Shown here piece after piece: positions 22,628 through 32,065 of a DNA stretch of 64,000 bases. The stretch's first letter is position 1, and each line of letters opens with the position of its first letter. Origin of the DNA: CAZUMW01 sp964621615 (GTDB lineage Bacteria > Desulfobacterota > WTBG01 > CAIYCZ01 > CAIRTM01); contig CAZUMW010000004.1 in the NCBI GenBank assembly GCA_964621615.1, positions 124,001 through 188,000 on the forward strand. Reading direction: 5' to 3'. The position numbers were made by a program, and so were the translations under genes. Under the pieces are notes generated by a model. It searched no databases, was not told the origin of the DNA, and worked only from the letters and a program-made list of their open reading frames with translations.

Positions 22628-25600
22628 GTGCACAAAAAAATCCAGTCCCCTCCCGGAATTCGCCCATATAGAGCTGACAGTATTATGGAATCAACTGTAA
22701 AACGCGGAATATGCGGTATATGCAGCGCAGGCTGCTGGATCGTTGCATCTTATGACAAAGACGGCAACATTGTGCGCGTTCGTCCTGATGAGAGCTCTGA
22801 AATGGGAATGCTGTGCACGCTCGGTGAGCACAGCCCTGACATCATCTATTCTGAACACCGGGTGCTCACCCCGCTGAAGCGCACCGGCAAAAAAGGATCC
22901 TATGCTTTTGCCCCTATTTCATGGAATGAAGCTTACAGAATAATCACCACCAGGCTACAGGCAATAAAAGCTGCTCATGGCCCTGAAGCAGCAGCGGTAT
23001 ACACCGGTGTCGGAACATTTGAGCCGGCATATTGTGATATCTTTCAGCCAAAGGGGGTTGCGGTGTCATCTGCAAGCAGTATCCTGTTTCCGTTCGGGTC
23101 ACCCAACACCATGGGGGTTGGTGCGCTGTGTTATGTTGCCTATGGTATGATCGCCCCCCATGTTACCTGCGGTAAGATGCTCATCGATATGTTCAACGAC
23201 CTGGAAAATTCCGAGCTCATCGTTGTCTGGGGCACAAACCCCGCAACAGATCTCCCTCCTGTTGACATGAAACGAATACTGAATGCAAAAAACCGCGGGG
23301 CAGAAGTTATTGTGATCGACCCCAGGCGAACCGAAACAGCACACCTTACCGATGCAGAATGGATTCCCGTTCGCCCGGGCACAGACGGTGCACTTGCCCT
23401 GGGCATGATCAGCGTGCTGATTGAAGAGGAGCTTTATGACGAGCAATTTGTGTCAAACTGGTCGACAGGGTTTGCCGATTTTGCCCGCTACGCGCAGCAC
23501 TTTAGTCCGCAGGCTGTTGAACATATCACCGGTATCCAGGCAGAAACCATCCGCTCTGCAGCCCGTCGAATCGCCGGTGCTCACGGTGCTTCCCAGCTCA
23601 TGTACACAGGTCTGGAATACAGTAACTGCGGCGTTCAGTCTATACGGGCTGCGCTTTCCCTGTGGGCTCTGGCGGGCCAGCTCGACGTTCCCGGTGGGCG
23701 CTGTTTTCACATGCCGGGCAGCTTCTTTCCGATCAACAGGGGCGGGCACGTTGCACCTCCACAGGGAGCTGCGCGAATCGGCGAGGATCGCTTTCCGGTA
23801 TATAGTGCGTACCGGAACGAGGCTCATGCCATGGGGCTGCCGGAATCTGTGCTTGAGGGGATACCATACAAAATACGAGCTCTGATCATTCAGGGCAGTT
23901 CAATAACCACATCCTGGCCGAATGCACACCTCTGGCAAAAAACTCTCAGCGAGCTTGACTTTCTCGTATGCATAGATCGCCAGCTGTCAGCAGACGCAGC
24001 CTATGCGGACATCGTTCTTCCGGCATGCACGTATTATGAAACAGAGTCATATATGGTCTACGGCAATATGTTCCGGATACGTGAGCGAATGATCTCACCG
24101 CGCGGCAAATCCCGAAGTGATATTTTCATTATGTCCACGCTCGCTAAGCATCTCGGCTACGGGCATCTTTACCCGCAGACAGAAACAGAGCTTCTCTCAC
24201 ATGTTCTCGAAGGATCCGGGTTTACATGCGATGACGTACGGAAAAACGGCGGCACAGCGTCGATAGACACACCTATTATGCAGTTTCGCAAATGGGAGAA
24301 AGGGCTCCTCAGAGCAGACGGCAAACCAGGCTTTGACACGCCGAGCGGAAAATTTGAATTTGCATCGCACATACTCGAAGAGCACGGGTATGCACCCCTG
24401 CCCGAATATACCGAACCGCAGGAAGGCCCCCTGTCCCGCGGTGACATGCTATCTGATTATCCGCTTGTATTTAACTCGGGCTCCCGTACTCGTACAAGCT
24501 TTCACACGCAGCATCACGGTATTTCGAATTTAAACCGTGAGCATCCGGAACCCGTTGTCACCATAAACACCAGTGATGCCGAAAATCGTGCAATACGCAA
24601 CGGTGAAAAAGTCCGCATCCTATCCCCCCGCGGCGAAGTTGCGATGCGGGCTCATCTGAGCGATGATATCGCTCCGGGGTTTGTTGACGCAAACCACGCC
24701 TGCGGCTCTCCCGTTGGGCCCAGGGCATGGCGTGATACAAATATCAATATCATCACCGACATACATCAATATGACCCTATTTCCGGATTCCCTGTGTATA
24801 AATGCCTTCTGTGCGACATAAAACGAGATAACACAGACGGCAACAGAGTAACAATAAACACCCAAAGAATAACGCCCGAAAGGCTCGGCGTTAAACATGA
24901 TAAACGCGAAATCAGCACCGAAGTGTACCTCGACCATAATGCAACAACCCCTCTTTCGAAAGAATCCCTGCAGGCAATGACAGCTGTGCATGACCGTATG
25001 TACGGTAACCCGTCGAGCATCCATACTGCCGGTGTCATGTCACGGAAAATCATAGATGATGCCAGGCGCCTTGTGGCAAATGCATTGAACTGCACCGCCC
25101 GGCGCATCATTTTTACCAGCGGCGGATCCGAAGCAATCAACCTTGCCATTAAAGGAACAGCCTTTTCAGCATCAGAAAACAATACTCATATTATCACCTC
25201 CGTCATAGAACACCCGTCCGTGCTCAACGCCTGTGACTGGCTCGAGGATCGCGGCTTTACGATAACACGGCTGCCGGTTGACAGCACCGGCAAAATTGAC
25301 CCGTATGACCTGCGCCATGCGCTTACTCCGCAGACCTGCCTTGTCACGCTGATGATGGCCAATAACGAAACAGGAACCGTACAGCCGATAAAAAAGCTTG
25401 CAGCTATTGCCCGAAGCAGCGCTGCGTATTTCCATACCGATGCTGTGCAGGCGTTCGGAAAAATTCCTGTTGATGTCCAGGAACTGAATGTGGATCTTCT
25501 CAGTGTATCGGCGCATAAGCTCTACGGGCCAAAAGGCGCAGGGGCTCTATATATTGCAAAAACCGTCAATATAGAAAGCCTTATTCACGGGGGCGGTCAG

Positions 25601-26074
25601 GAATATGGAATACGATCGGGAACGGAAAACGTTCCGTGCATAGCTGGCTTCGGAAAAGCTGCCGAAGCTCTGCCGCAGATTCTCGCGGACATGTCCGGAA
25701 TCAGATCCCTGCGCGATATGCTTGAACAAAAAATCGGGCATGCAGTTCCGTCCCTGCGCTTAAACGGGCACAGGCATGACCGCCTGCCGAACACGCTGAA
25801 CGTCGTTTTGCCCGGCTACAGAGGGGAATCGGTCGTGCTTGCAATGGCGCAGGCCGGCATTTATTTTTCATCAGGATCAGCATGCAAGGCCGGCTCATCG
25901 GATCCGTCACATGCGCTTCTTGCCATGGGGCTGTCTGAAACGGATGCCCACTGCAGCGTACGCTTCACTCTTGGGCGCTCGAACACGGAGGATGACATTA
26001 TGAGAACGTCGCGTACTCTCGACGAAACGCTTAAGCGCGAGAAGCAGCGGGTTAATTTCGTTCCCTGCAGATAA
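22628..26074 (+). CDS. Metallopterin-dependent ergothioneine synthase: molybdopterin oxidoreductase fused to cysteine desulfurase
   Basis: 1148 residues in one uninterrupted frame. The N-terminal module (about 20-745) is a Mo/W-bis-pterin oxidoreductase: [4Fe-4S] cysteines C29, C32, C36, C63, a likely metal-ligand C168 in FGSPNTMGVGALC, ELIVVWGTNPATDLP, VIVIDPRRTETAHL, and the C-terminal pterin-binding domain from about 610. The C-terminal module (about 765-1148) is a class V cysteine desulfurase: YLDHNATTPL, H862, D938, PLP lysine K964 in SAHKLYGPKG, persulfide cysteine C1086 in SSGSACKAGSS. This domain pairing is that of the enzyme described from Caldithrix abyssi, which moves cysteine sulfur to trimethylhistidine without oxygen. 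The EgtD-type gene 26 bases downstream supports this. GTG 22628 and ATG 22685 are alternative starts; neither has a strong ribosome site. Confidence 0.88.
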   Translation: MHKKIQSPPGIRPYRADSIMESTVKRGICGICSAGCWIVASYDKDGNIVRVRPDESSEMGMLCTLGEHSPDIIYSEHRVLTPLKRTGKKGSYAFAPISWNEAYRIITTRLQAIKAAHGPEAAAVYTGVGTFEPAYCDIFQPKGVAVSSASSILFPFGSPNTMGVGALCYVAYGMIAPHVTCGKMLIDMFNDLENSELIVVWGTNPATDLPPVDMKRILNAKNRGAEVIVIDPRRTETAHLTDAEWIPVRPGTDGALALGMISVLIEEELYDEQFVSNWSTGFADFARYAQHFSPQAVEHITGIQAETIRSAARRIAGAHGASQLMYTGLEYSNCGVQSIRAALSLWALAGQLDVPGGRCFHMPGSFFPINRGGHVAPPQGAARIGEDRFPVYSAYRNEAHAMGLPESVLEGIPYKIRALIIQGSSITTSWPNAHLWQKTLSELDFLVCIDRQLSADAAYADIVLPACTYYETESYMVYGNMFRIRERMISPRGKSRSDIFIMSTLAKHLGYGHLYPQTETELLSHVLEGSGFTCDDVRKNGGTASIDTPIMQFRKWEKGLLRADGKPGFDTPSGKFEFASHILEEHGYAPLPEYTEPQEGPLSRGDMLSDYPLVFNSGSRTRTSFHTQHHGISNLNREHPEPVVTINTSDAENRAIRNGEKVRILSPRGEVAMRAHLSDDIAPGFVDANHACGSPVGPRAWRDTNINIITDIHQYDPISGFPVYKCLLCDIKRDNTDGNRVTINTQRITPERLGVKHDKREISTEVYLDHNATTPLSKESLQAMTAVHDRMYGNPSSIHTAGVMSRKIIDDARRLVANALNCTARRIIFTSGGSEAINLAIKGTAFSASENNTHIITSVIEHPSVLNACDWLEDRGFTITRLPVDSTGKIDPYDLRHALTPQTCLVTLMMANNETGTVQPIKKLAAIARSSAAYFHTDAVQAFGKIPVDVQELNVDLLSVSAHKLYGPKGAGALYIAKTVNIESLIHGGGQEYGIRSGTENVPCIAGFGKAAEALPQILADMSGIRSLRDMLEQKIGHAVPSLRLNGHRHDRLPNTLNVVLPGYRGESVVLAMAQAGIYFSSGSACKAGSSDPSHALLAMGLSETDAHCSVRFTLGRSNTEDDIMRTSRTLDETLKREKQRVNFVPCR

Positions 26075-26100
26075 CCAAAGTCAATATGAGGGGGGTGTGT

Positions 26101-27093
26101 ATGAAAAGCTCGGCAGTAATTCCGCGCAAGCATGAAAACGGAAAAACCGATAACTCATTTTCGTCAGCCGTGTTACGAGGGCTGTCCTCCGCTCAAAAAA
26201 ACATTCCCTGCAGCTTTCTGTATGATGAACAGGGGAGCAGGCTTTTTGGTGAAATTACCGACCTTGCCGAATATTACCCAACACGATGCGAGCTGGAAAT
26301 AATTGAAAGCTACGGCAGCTGCATTTCAGAACATATTACCGACGAACATTTCAATTTGATTGAGCTCGGCTCCGGAGACGGGAAGAAAACAAAAACGCTT
26401 CTCGATACGCTTACAGAAAGCGGTTTCACATTTCGGTATGTCCCGATCGATATTTCACAAAGCAGCGTCGATGAACTGACAGAAAACCTGTCACAGACAC
26501 ACGGACACATCGCTGTCAGAGGGATTATCTCGGACTATTTCAGCGGGCTCCACTGGCTCTCCTCTCAAAACTATCACCAGAATGTCGTGCTGTTTCTCGG
26601 CTCAAGCATAGGCAATTTTGCTCCAGACGAACGGGTGCACTTTCTGCAAAATCTTTATAAATCTATAAATAGCGGCGACCTGGTACTTATAGGTTTTGAT
26701 CTGATAAAAAACGTCGACACAATAGTGTGCGCCTATAACGACAGCAAAGGAATCACTGAAAGCTTCAATAAAAATATCCTCTGCAGGATTAACCGGGAGC
26801 TGGGAGGCAATTTCGACCCAGACACTTTTCGCTACTACAGCACCTGGGATGCGGTATCACAAGCGGTGCACAGCTTTCTTGTCAGCAGCCATGATCAAAG
26901 GGTACCCATAAAAGAATTGAAACAATGCTTCTCTTTTCATGCGGGTGAGCCGGTTCATACTGAATCATCCTACAAATTCAGCATCGACTCTCTGGAAAGG
27001 CTCGCATACAAATGCGGTTTTGAAACGGTTGGCGTCTTCACCGATGACCTCGGTTACTTTGCAGACTGCCTGTGGCGTGTCACAAAAAAATAA
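26101..27093 (+). CDS. egtD: L-histidine N-alpha-methyltransferase (EgtD-type)
   Basis: 330 residues, SAM-dependent. Family features: PCSFLYDEQGSRLFGEIT near the start, YYPTRCELEIIE, the SAM loop LIELGSGDGKKTKTLL, YVPIDIS, FLGSSIGNF, and a C-terminal YKFSIDSLERLAYKCGF. EgtD adds three methyl groups to histidine to give hercynine (trimethylhistidine), the substrate of the enzyme encoded upstream. The upstream in-frame ATG at 26086 is inside the ribosome site; GAGGGGGG before the ATG at 26101 decides the start. Together the two genes make a complete two-enzyme, oxygen-independent ergothioneine route from histidine, SAM and cysteine. Confidence 0.9.
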   Translation: MKSSAVIPRKHENGKTDNSFSSAVLRGLSSAQKNIPCSFLYDEQGSRLFGEITDLAEYYPTRCELEIIESYGSCISEHITDEHFNLIELGSGDGKKTKTLLDTLTESGFTFRYVPIDISQSSVDELTENLSQTHGHIAVRGIISDYFSGLHWLSSQNYHQNVVLFLGSSIGNFAPDERVHFLQNLYKSINSGDLVLIGFDLIKNVDTIVCAYNDSKGITESFNKNILCRINRELGGNFDPDTFRYYSTWDAVSQAVHSFLVSSHDQRVPIKELKQCFSFHAGEPVHTESSYKFSIDSLERLAYKCGFETVGVFTDDLGYFADCLWRVTKK

Positions 27094-27193
27094 TGTATCA
27101 CTGTATGATGCAGGTTCACTTGACTGCCTGAGCGTCAAATCACTTTCACCCCTCACACTGCGCTTCGCGCATACAGCAGAGTGTAATCTCTCG

Positions 27194-27496
27194 TTACTCA
27201 TACTCAACTTCAACACGTTTCAAATACGAGTCAAGCTCTTTAATGCTGTCTTCAATATCATTGTTGTTCTGTGCAAGAGAGGCCTGTTCTATGCGCCTTC
27301 CTATTTCACTTATTGTATCAAATCCGTATCCGCCGCCGGAGCCTTTCATGCTGTGCCCGGTAAGGCGTATCGTTTCATAATCACCAGCAAGAAGGGCATC
27401 ATGCATTTTTTTGATATCTTTTTCTTTGGTCGCCAGAAATACCGGAACGATATCTTCAAGATCTGCATCTATTGTTACAACAATCTTATCTCCCAT
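27194..27496 (-). CDS. Hpt-domain phosphotransfer protein
   Basis: A 100-residue helical protein whose phospho-acceptor is His48 in RLTGHSMKGSGGGYGF, the Hpt signature. It accepts phosphate from a receiver domain and passes it on. It is encoded 60 bases after the hybrid histidine kinase and probably takes phosphate from its C-terminal receiver; no response regulator with an output domain is in the cluster, so the final target is elsewhere. Last gene of the HDOD-kinase-Hpt operon. Confidence 0.87.
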   Translation of the reverse strand: MGDKIVVTIDADLEDIVPVFLATKEKDIKKMHDALLAGDYETIRLTGHSMKGSGGGYGFDTISEIGRRIEQASLAQNNNDIEDSIKELDSYLKRVEVEYE

Positions 27497-27555
27497 ACGC
27501 TCAGCGTCCTGTATCCTGTGTAATATCTGTACTGCTTTTCATCCTGCGGCACACT

Positions 27556-29388
27556 TCACTTTATATAGGCATACTGCTGTATCACGGAAAGAAGCTTTTG
27601 CTTTTTAATGGGCTTTGCAAGATAATCATCACAGCCGCCCTTTAGACACTCCTCGCGCTCTCCTTCCATTGCGCCGGCCGTCAGGGCGATTATGGGTATC
27701 TTTGGGCCGCTGTTTGCTTTCTCAAGCTGACGTATGTGAGCTGTTGCCTCAAGGCCTCCCATTTTCGGCATCTGCATATCCATTAGTATCAATGTAAGCG
27801 AATTTAAGCTCTTTTGGAACGCTTCAATGGCTTCAATGCCGTCATTTGCAACTGTTATACGATATCCCTGCTTCTCTAAAATAGTTTTTGCAAGAAGCTG
27901 ATTGTCAGGGTTGTCCTCAACAAGCAATATGCTCACGCTGCCGGGCGATGCTGTGCAGGAGACAGGGAGCTCTGAAGCATCTCCGGACCGGTCTTTCGCT
28001 TCTTCGGGCTGCTCCGACGGCGCATACGGTATAGTGAAATAAAAAGTCGATCCCCTTCCTGGTTCTGATTCGATCCATATGGAACCGCCAATTAATTCAA
28101 CCAGATTTTTTGTTATTGTCAACCCGAGCCCGGTACCCCCGTATTTGCGCGTCGTAGAATTGTCAGCCTGCTGAAATGACTCAAAAATAAGCTTTTGTTT
28201 ATCAAGCGGTATGCCGATACCGGTGTCGGCAACATAAAAAAGCAACATATTACCGTCGTGCGGCCTAACCCCGTATTCAATATATCCCGATTCGGTAAAC
28301 TTCGCAGCATTGCTCACAAGGTTATTCATAATCTGAAAAAGGCTGCGGGGATCACACATTATAAAGCTGCTTATGCACCGGTCGCGACGCTGCCGCACCT
28401 CAACATTTTTTTCATCCCGCACGACAAGCGTTGTCGCGCTTGACTGGATATCGGAAAACAAATGGTCAAGAGATGCCGGAATCAGCTCAATCTGCATCTG
28501 CCGCGCTTCGAGCTTTGAAAGGTCGAGAATATCGTTAAGAAGATCCAGCAGGTGCTGGCCGCCGCGCGTTACTTTGTGCAGATACTGTTTCTGCTCCTCG
28601 GACAGCGGCTCCTCGAGAACCACTTCAACAAACCCCAGAATTGCATTAAGCGGTGTCCTCATTTCATGTGACATATTTGCCAGAAACGTCGACTTAAACC
28701 TGTCAGATTCCTCTGCTCGCTCCTTAGCCCTTTGGAGCTCGCGGGTCCGCTCATTGACCTTTTCTTCAAGGGATCGCCCGTACTCTTCAAGCTGCTGCTT
28801 ATGCGCAATAAGCTGCTCGTTGATTTCTTCCAGCTCTTCGCGCTGACGTATATTTTCCTCAAGAATATCGTGTTGCTGTTCCCGCAGTACGCGCAAAGAG
28901 TTTTCTGCATGGCGCAGCTGAGCTGTCGATTGCGAACAGCGCTGCTCAGTCTCAAAGCGCGACCAATACAGCCGCACGTATGATGACAGCGGGCCTGCGC
29001 AAAACCTTTCAATGGATGAAATGATATCTGATTGTCCGCATTCGGCGCTGTTGCGGCATTGGTCAAAACAAACTATCAGAAAGCCCTGATGGAAACCATC
29101 GACAATGATAGTGCTTATCCATACTGATACAGAAAGGTGGTTTATGTGAAAAAAGCAGCTACCGGCCTCTGCGATGCTGTTATCGGTCGCAAAACAGTGC
29201 TCAAGCACCTGATCGGGAAACCGGGATGTTGACGAAACGGCACGCCCCCCCGTGTCCGTCACCGCAGCCTGACAGCAGCAAAACCCGCTGCAGAAGCCGG
29301 CAACGCAGTCACAGACATCAATGCTCTCGATGACTGACCGTTCCTCTTCAAGAAACTGCTCAAGATCCACGTGCATCCCCCCGGTCAC
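27556..29388 (-). CDS. Soluble hybrid histidine kinase
   Basis: 610 residues with no membrane segment. Residues 1-145 are a Cys-rich sensory region that may be a PocR-like ligand domain (many Cys at 26-39, 65, 78, 107-117, 130), suggesting a redox or metal-sensitive input. A coiled coil (about 150-235) follows. HisKA has His241 in NMSHEMRTPLNAI, the ATPase has NNLVSNAAKF, DTGIGIP and GTGLGL, and a receiver domain (about 485-605) has ILLVEDN and LILMDMQMPKMGG. It overlaps the HDOD gene end by 4 bases if translation starts at GTG 29388; ATG 29376 is the alternative. The kinase probably signals through the adjacent Hpt protein. Confidence 0.88.
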   Translation of the reverse strand: MTGGMHVDLEQFLEEERSVIESIDVCDCVAGFCSGFCCCQAAVTDTGGRAVSSTSRFPDQVLEHCFATDNSIAEAGSCFFHINHLSVSVWISTIIVDGFHQGFLIVCFDQCRNSAECGQSDIISSIERFCAGPLSSYVRLYWSRFETEQRCSQSTAQLRHAENSLRVLREQQHDILEENIRQREELEEINEQLIAHKQQLEEYGRSLEEKVNERTRELQRAKERAEESDRFKSTFLANMSHEMRTPLNAILGFVEVVLEEPLSEEQKQYLHKVTRGGQHLLDLLNDILDLSKLEARQMQIELIPASLDHLFSDIQSSATTLVVRDEKNVEVRQRRDRCISSFIMCDPRSLFQIMNNLVSNAAKFTESGYIEYGVRPHDGNMLLFYVADTGIGIPLDKQKLIFESFQQADNSTTRKYGGTGLGLTITKNLVELIGGSIWIESEPGRGSTFYFTIPYAPSEQPEEAKDRSGDASELPVSCTASPGSVSILLVEDNPDNQLLAKTILEKQGYRITVANDGIEAIEAFQKSLNSLTLILMDMQMPKMGGLEATAHIRQLEKANSGPKIPIIALTAGAMEGEREECLKGGCDDYLAKPIKKQKLLSVIQQYAYIK

Positions 29389-30287
29389 AAAACAAACAGC
29401 TCATGTGCTTTTTCAACTTCGGCGGTCATATCTTTGAGGATAAGCGATACATCATCCCGGTTAAAGCCGAGTATATCCAATGCATAATTCATCTGCGATT
29501 TCTCGATACGTGGACAGGGTGCGAAGCCTATCTTTTTTGCAGCGCACAATACATCTGCAAGGTACAGAATAGCCGCGCCCAGACTGTGCTGCTCAGGTGC
29601 AGCAGAGGGGTCATGGTGGTATGCCATCGGCTTGGCGATATCAGGAGCTATTCCCCACCTAAGGGCAACCTGAGAGCCAAGGCGGCCATGGTGAAAGCCG
29701 AGATGGCGCAGCTCTGCTTCAACCAGGCCGCTTTCATCAAAAACAGGTGATTCTATACACTGCACAAATGCGTCGTGGACATACTGATCCTCTATAATTA
29801 TACCGATGTCATGCATAATACCCATGGTAAACACTTCTTCGGTTATGTTCAATCCGGCGCGCAGCGCAATGGAGCGGGAGCATACGGCAACAGCCACACA
29901 GTACCTCCAGAGTTGATTGCGCGAATAGCTCTTTATTGACTCATCAGACTGGAACAGATCACACACCGATGCGGCAACAGCGATATGTTTAACCGTTTTA
30001 AAGCCGAGAAAAACAACTGCGCGCTTCACATTGCCTACTTTCTCGCGCAAGCCGTAATATGTCGAATTAACAATACGAAGGAGCTTTGCGGTTAAAGCCG
30101 GGTCAGTTTGAAGAATATCCTGAAGATCCCCTGCCCCTGAATTTGGGTCGGAAACGATATCAAGGATTCGCTGCATTACGCGGGGCAGCGTAGAAACCTC
30201 ATCAATCCCCTTGACAACCTCAGCAATGGAAGGAGGTTCGGCAGCTGTTCGCTTACTGTCCACCTGGGAGCTCCCTGTCTGAATCAA
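29385..30287 (-). CDS. HDOD-domain signalling protein
   Basis: 300 residues, mostly one HDOD domain: LPRVMQRILDIVSDPNSGAG, ILQTDPALTAKLLRIVNS, YYGLREKVGNVKRAVVFLG and MGIMHDIGI, with HHDPSAAPEQHSL and LGAAILYLADVLCAA near the end. HDOD proteins are regulatory relatives of HD hydrolases, common in deltaproteobacteria. They often lack catalysis and act with two-component or cyclic di-GMP circuits. First gene of the operon with the hybrid kinase and Hpt protein, which suggests one pathway. Confidence 0.88.
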   Translation of the reverse strand: MIQTGSSQVDSKRTAAEPPSIAEVVKGIDEVSTLPRVMQRILDIVSDPNSGAGDLQDILQTDPALTAKLLRIVNSTYYGLREKVGNVKRAVVFLGFKTVKHIAVAASVCDLFQSDESIKSYSRNQLWRYCVAVAVCSRSIALRAGLNITEEVFTMGIMHDIGIIIEDQYVHDAFVQCIESPVFDESGLVEAELRHLGFHHGRLGSQVALRWGIAPDIAKPMAYHHDPSAAPEQHSLGAAILYLADVLCAAKKIGFAPCPRIEKSQMNYALDILGFNRDDVSLILKDMTAEVEKAHELFVL

Positions 30288-30295
30288 TACTGAAC

Positions 30296-31262
30296 CTAGT
30301 GCAATTCAATAAATGTATCGGTGAAAGCATCTATAATGTTAAGAAATTCATTCGGAAGTCGCGCGCGAACCTGATCGGATATATGCGGCGGTATAGCTTT
30401 GTAATAGGCATGGGCAATTCCTCCGGCGATACACGCCTGCGTATCACTGTCCCCGCCAAGTGAGACAGCCTTGCGAATCGCATCCTCCACATCCCCGGAT
30501 TCGATAAATGCCCGTATAGCCTGCGGGACAGATCCCCTGCAGGATACGTCAAAAGCGTATCCGGGTCTTATTGTCTCCTTCGGGGTTTAAAACCCTCGCC
30601 TTTAGGCGAAGAATGATTATTGGCTCAGAACTTGCTGTTCATATAGGGTGCTTACCCTCAGGAGAATTTTTGTAGTTATGTGTTTTTCCTTTAGCCCGCT
30701 TCAGCGGGAAACTGAATCCACCGGCTTGTAGCCGGTGGTAGTTCAATTCATCAAGCGGCTGGCGGAGATTATATCCGAACATGCGTTCGATCTTATCTGT
30801 TATTTGGCTTTTATCAAAACCACTGAATGCCATAAAAACAGCCAGCGCGGCAGCCTGCGCCCCGTGTATTCCTTCGGGGTGATTGTGTGTTACTTCAGCG
30901 CTTTTACGCGCTTCTTCCAGCACAGCATCCGGGGTCTTACAGGCAAAACCTACCGGACAAACCCGCATGGCTGAACCGTTCCCCCAGCTATTATATGGAG
31001 TGCATTCATCTGAAAAAAGCCACCGATAAAACCTGCCCCCATACCCTGCGCCGGGATAGCGCCTTCCGTACAGCCTGAGTGCCGAACCATAATCTTTATT
31101 ACCCATAATCGCGCTTGCAACGGCGACAGTCAATACCGTATCGTCGGTAAACCGGGAGGCGGGGGAGAAAAGAGGAAAATCAGCTGATTTTACCGGTCTC
31201 ACCTCATAAACAGAACCGATAATATCACCGGCAATGGCTCCAAGCACCGCTCTTCCCACCAA
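30296..31262 (-). pseudogene. ADP-ribosylglycohydrolase (DraG-like), interrupted
   Basis: Two in-frame halves flank a 175-base insertion. The N-terminal part (31262 to 30747) has GAIAGDIIGSVYE, FTDDTVLTVAVA and WGNGSAMRVCPVGF, the metal-binding start of the family. The C-terminal part (30571 to 30296) has IRPGYAFDVSCRGSVPQAIR and AVSLGGDSDTQACIAGGIAH with the conserved GGDSDT. Removing 30572-30746 restores one frame of 263 residues, the family length, joining PLDE to IRPGY. As it stands, translation enters the insert and stops at 30639, losing the C-terminal metal ligands. The family removes ADP-ribose from proteins or nucleic acids; this copy is probably dead. It starts 8 bases after glyoxalase II. 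Confidence 0.88.
30572..30746. mobile_element. IS200/IS605-derived non-autonomous element (palindrome-ended, no transposase)
   Basis: 175 bases inserted exactly between two codons of the ADP-ribosylglycohydrolase gene. One end carries the hairpin CCACCGGCTTGTAGCCGGTGG (30718-30738 with one more base at the tip) and a second, CCCGCTTCAGCGGG (30695-30708). The other end has GCCTTTAGGCG beside GGGTTTAAAACCC and GTCTCCTTCGGGG. Subterminal imperfect palindromes and the absence of target duplication are hallmarks of IS200/IS605 elements, whose TnpA recognises hairpins. The inside has no open frame of use. It was presumably mobilised by a TnpA encoded elsewhere in the genome. Confidence 0.8.
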
Positions 31263-31270
31263 TATAATTT

Positions 31271-32041
31271 TTATGCAAAAACATCCTTTTGTCTGCGCAG
31301 CTCGGCAAAAACATCCACAGCTGATGCATCGCTCATGCCGATAGCTTTTTTAAGATCATCATCAGCTGTTCTCAGAAAAATATTCAGCGAGAGCTCTTCA
31401 TTCAGCGTCGTCGGGACCGTCGGCGTTCCTGCATCTGCAGCGTCGCGGACTTCAGCAAGCTTTTTGCGTACAGAATCGTTTTCAGGTTCAACTGAAGCGG
31501 CAAACATGTAGTTTGCAAGGCTGTATTCGTGTCCGCAGTATACCTTCGTGTTTCCGGGCAGTTCTGCGAGCCTGTGCAGCGAGTCATACAGCTCTGCGGC
31601 CGTGCCTCCTGCGATGCGACCGCACCCGCCGGAAAAAAGCGTGTCACCCGTAAAAACGGCGCCTCCCTTGAACGCTTCATGGTCTGCCATATAATAACAG
31701 ACATGGTCTCTGGTATGCCCCGGGGTTTCTAAAACCGTAAACGGCAGCCCGCACGCTTCGATACTGTCCCCGTGTGCAACACAGCGGTCTATTAACGGCA
31801 ATTTTTCACTGTCATATCCAAAAACGCTGCATCCGCACATATCTTTAAGCTGCTGTGTCCCGGCGCAATGATCAAAATGTGCATGGGTAATCAGCAGCGC
31901 CTTAAGCTCAAGCTTTCCGGCTCTGAGGGCCTGCACGACCGGTTGCGGCTCACCCGGGTCGACAACAACAGCCGCACCGCTGTGCTCGATGATATAACAA
32001 TAATTATCCGTAAAATTTTTCAGTATTCTAACGGTACTCAT
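31271..32041 (-). CDS. gloB: Hydroxyacylglutathione hydrolase (glyoxalase II)-like
   Basis: 256 residues of the metallo-beta-lactamase fold. Metal site: THAHFDHCAGTQQ (H-x-H-x-D-H), TPGHTRDHVCYY, FTGDTLFSGGCGRI and YCGHEYSLANYMFA, in the order and spacing of GloB. The C-terminal helical domain carrying the glutathione-binding tail is also present (NEELSLNIFLRTADDD). It splits S-D-lactoylglutathione or a related thioester to lactate and thiol; in an organism without glutathione another thiol may serve. Cotranscribed with its neighbours on the left strand. Confidence 0.87.
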   Translation of the reverse strand: MSTVRILKNFTDNYCYIIEHSGAAVVVDPGEPQPVVQALRAGKLELKALLITHAHFDHCAGTQQLKDMCGCSVFGYDSEKLPLIDRCVAHGDSIEACGLPFTVLETPGHTRDHVCYYMADHEAFKGGAVFTGDTLFSGGCGRIAGGTAAELYDSLHRLAELPGNTKVYCGHEYSLANYMFAASVEPENDSVRKKLAEVRDAADAGTPTVPTTLNEELSLNIFLRTADDDLKKAIGMSDASAVDVFAELRRQKDVFA

Positions 32042-32065
32042 GCATAGATGCCCTTGGACATTGGT

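Noticed and set aside
22628..26074. Artefact of two genes joined by a missed stop codon
   Set aside because: The frame is continuous through a short linker (about residues 745-765), no internal ribosome site precedes the desulfurase part, and the same fusion is a described enzyme type.
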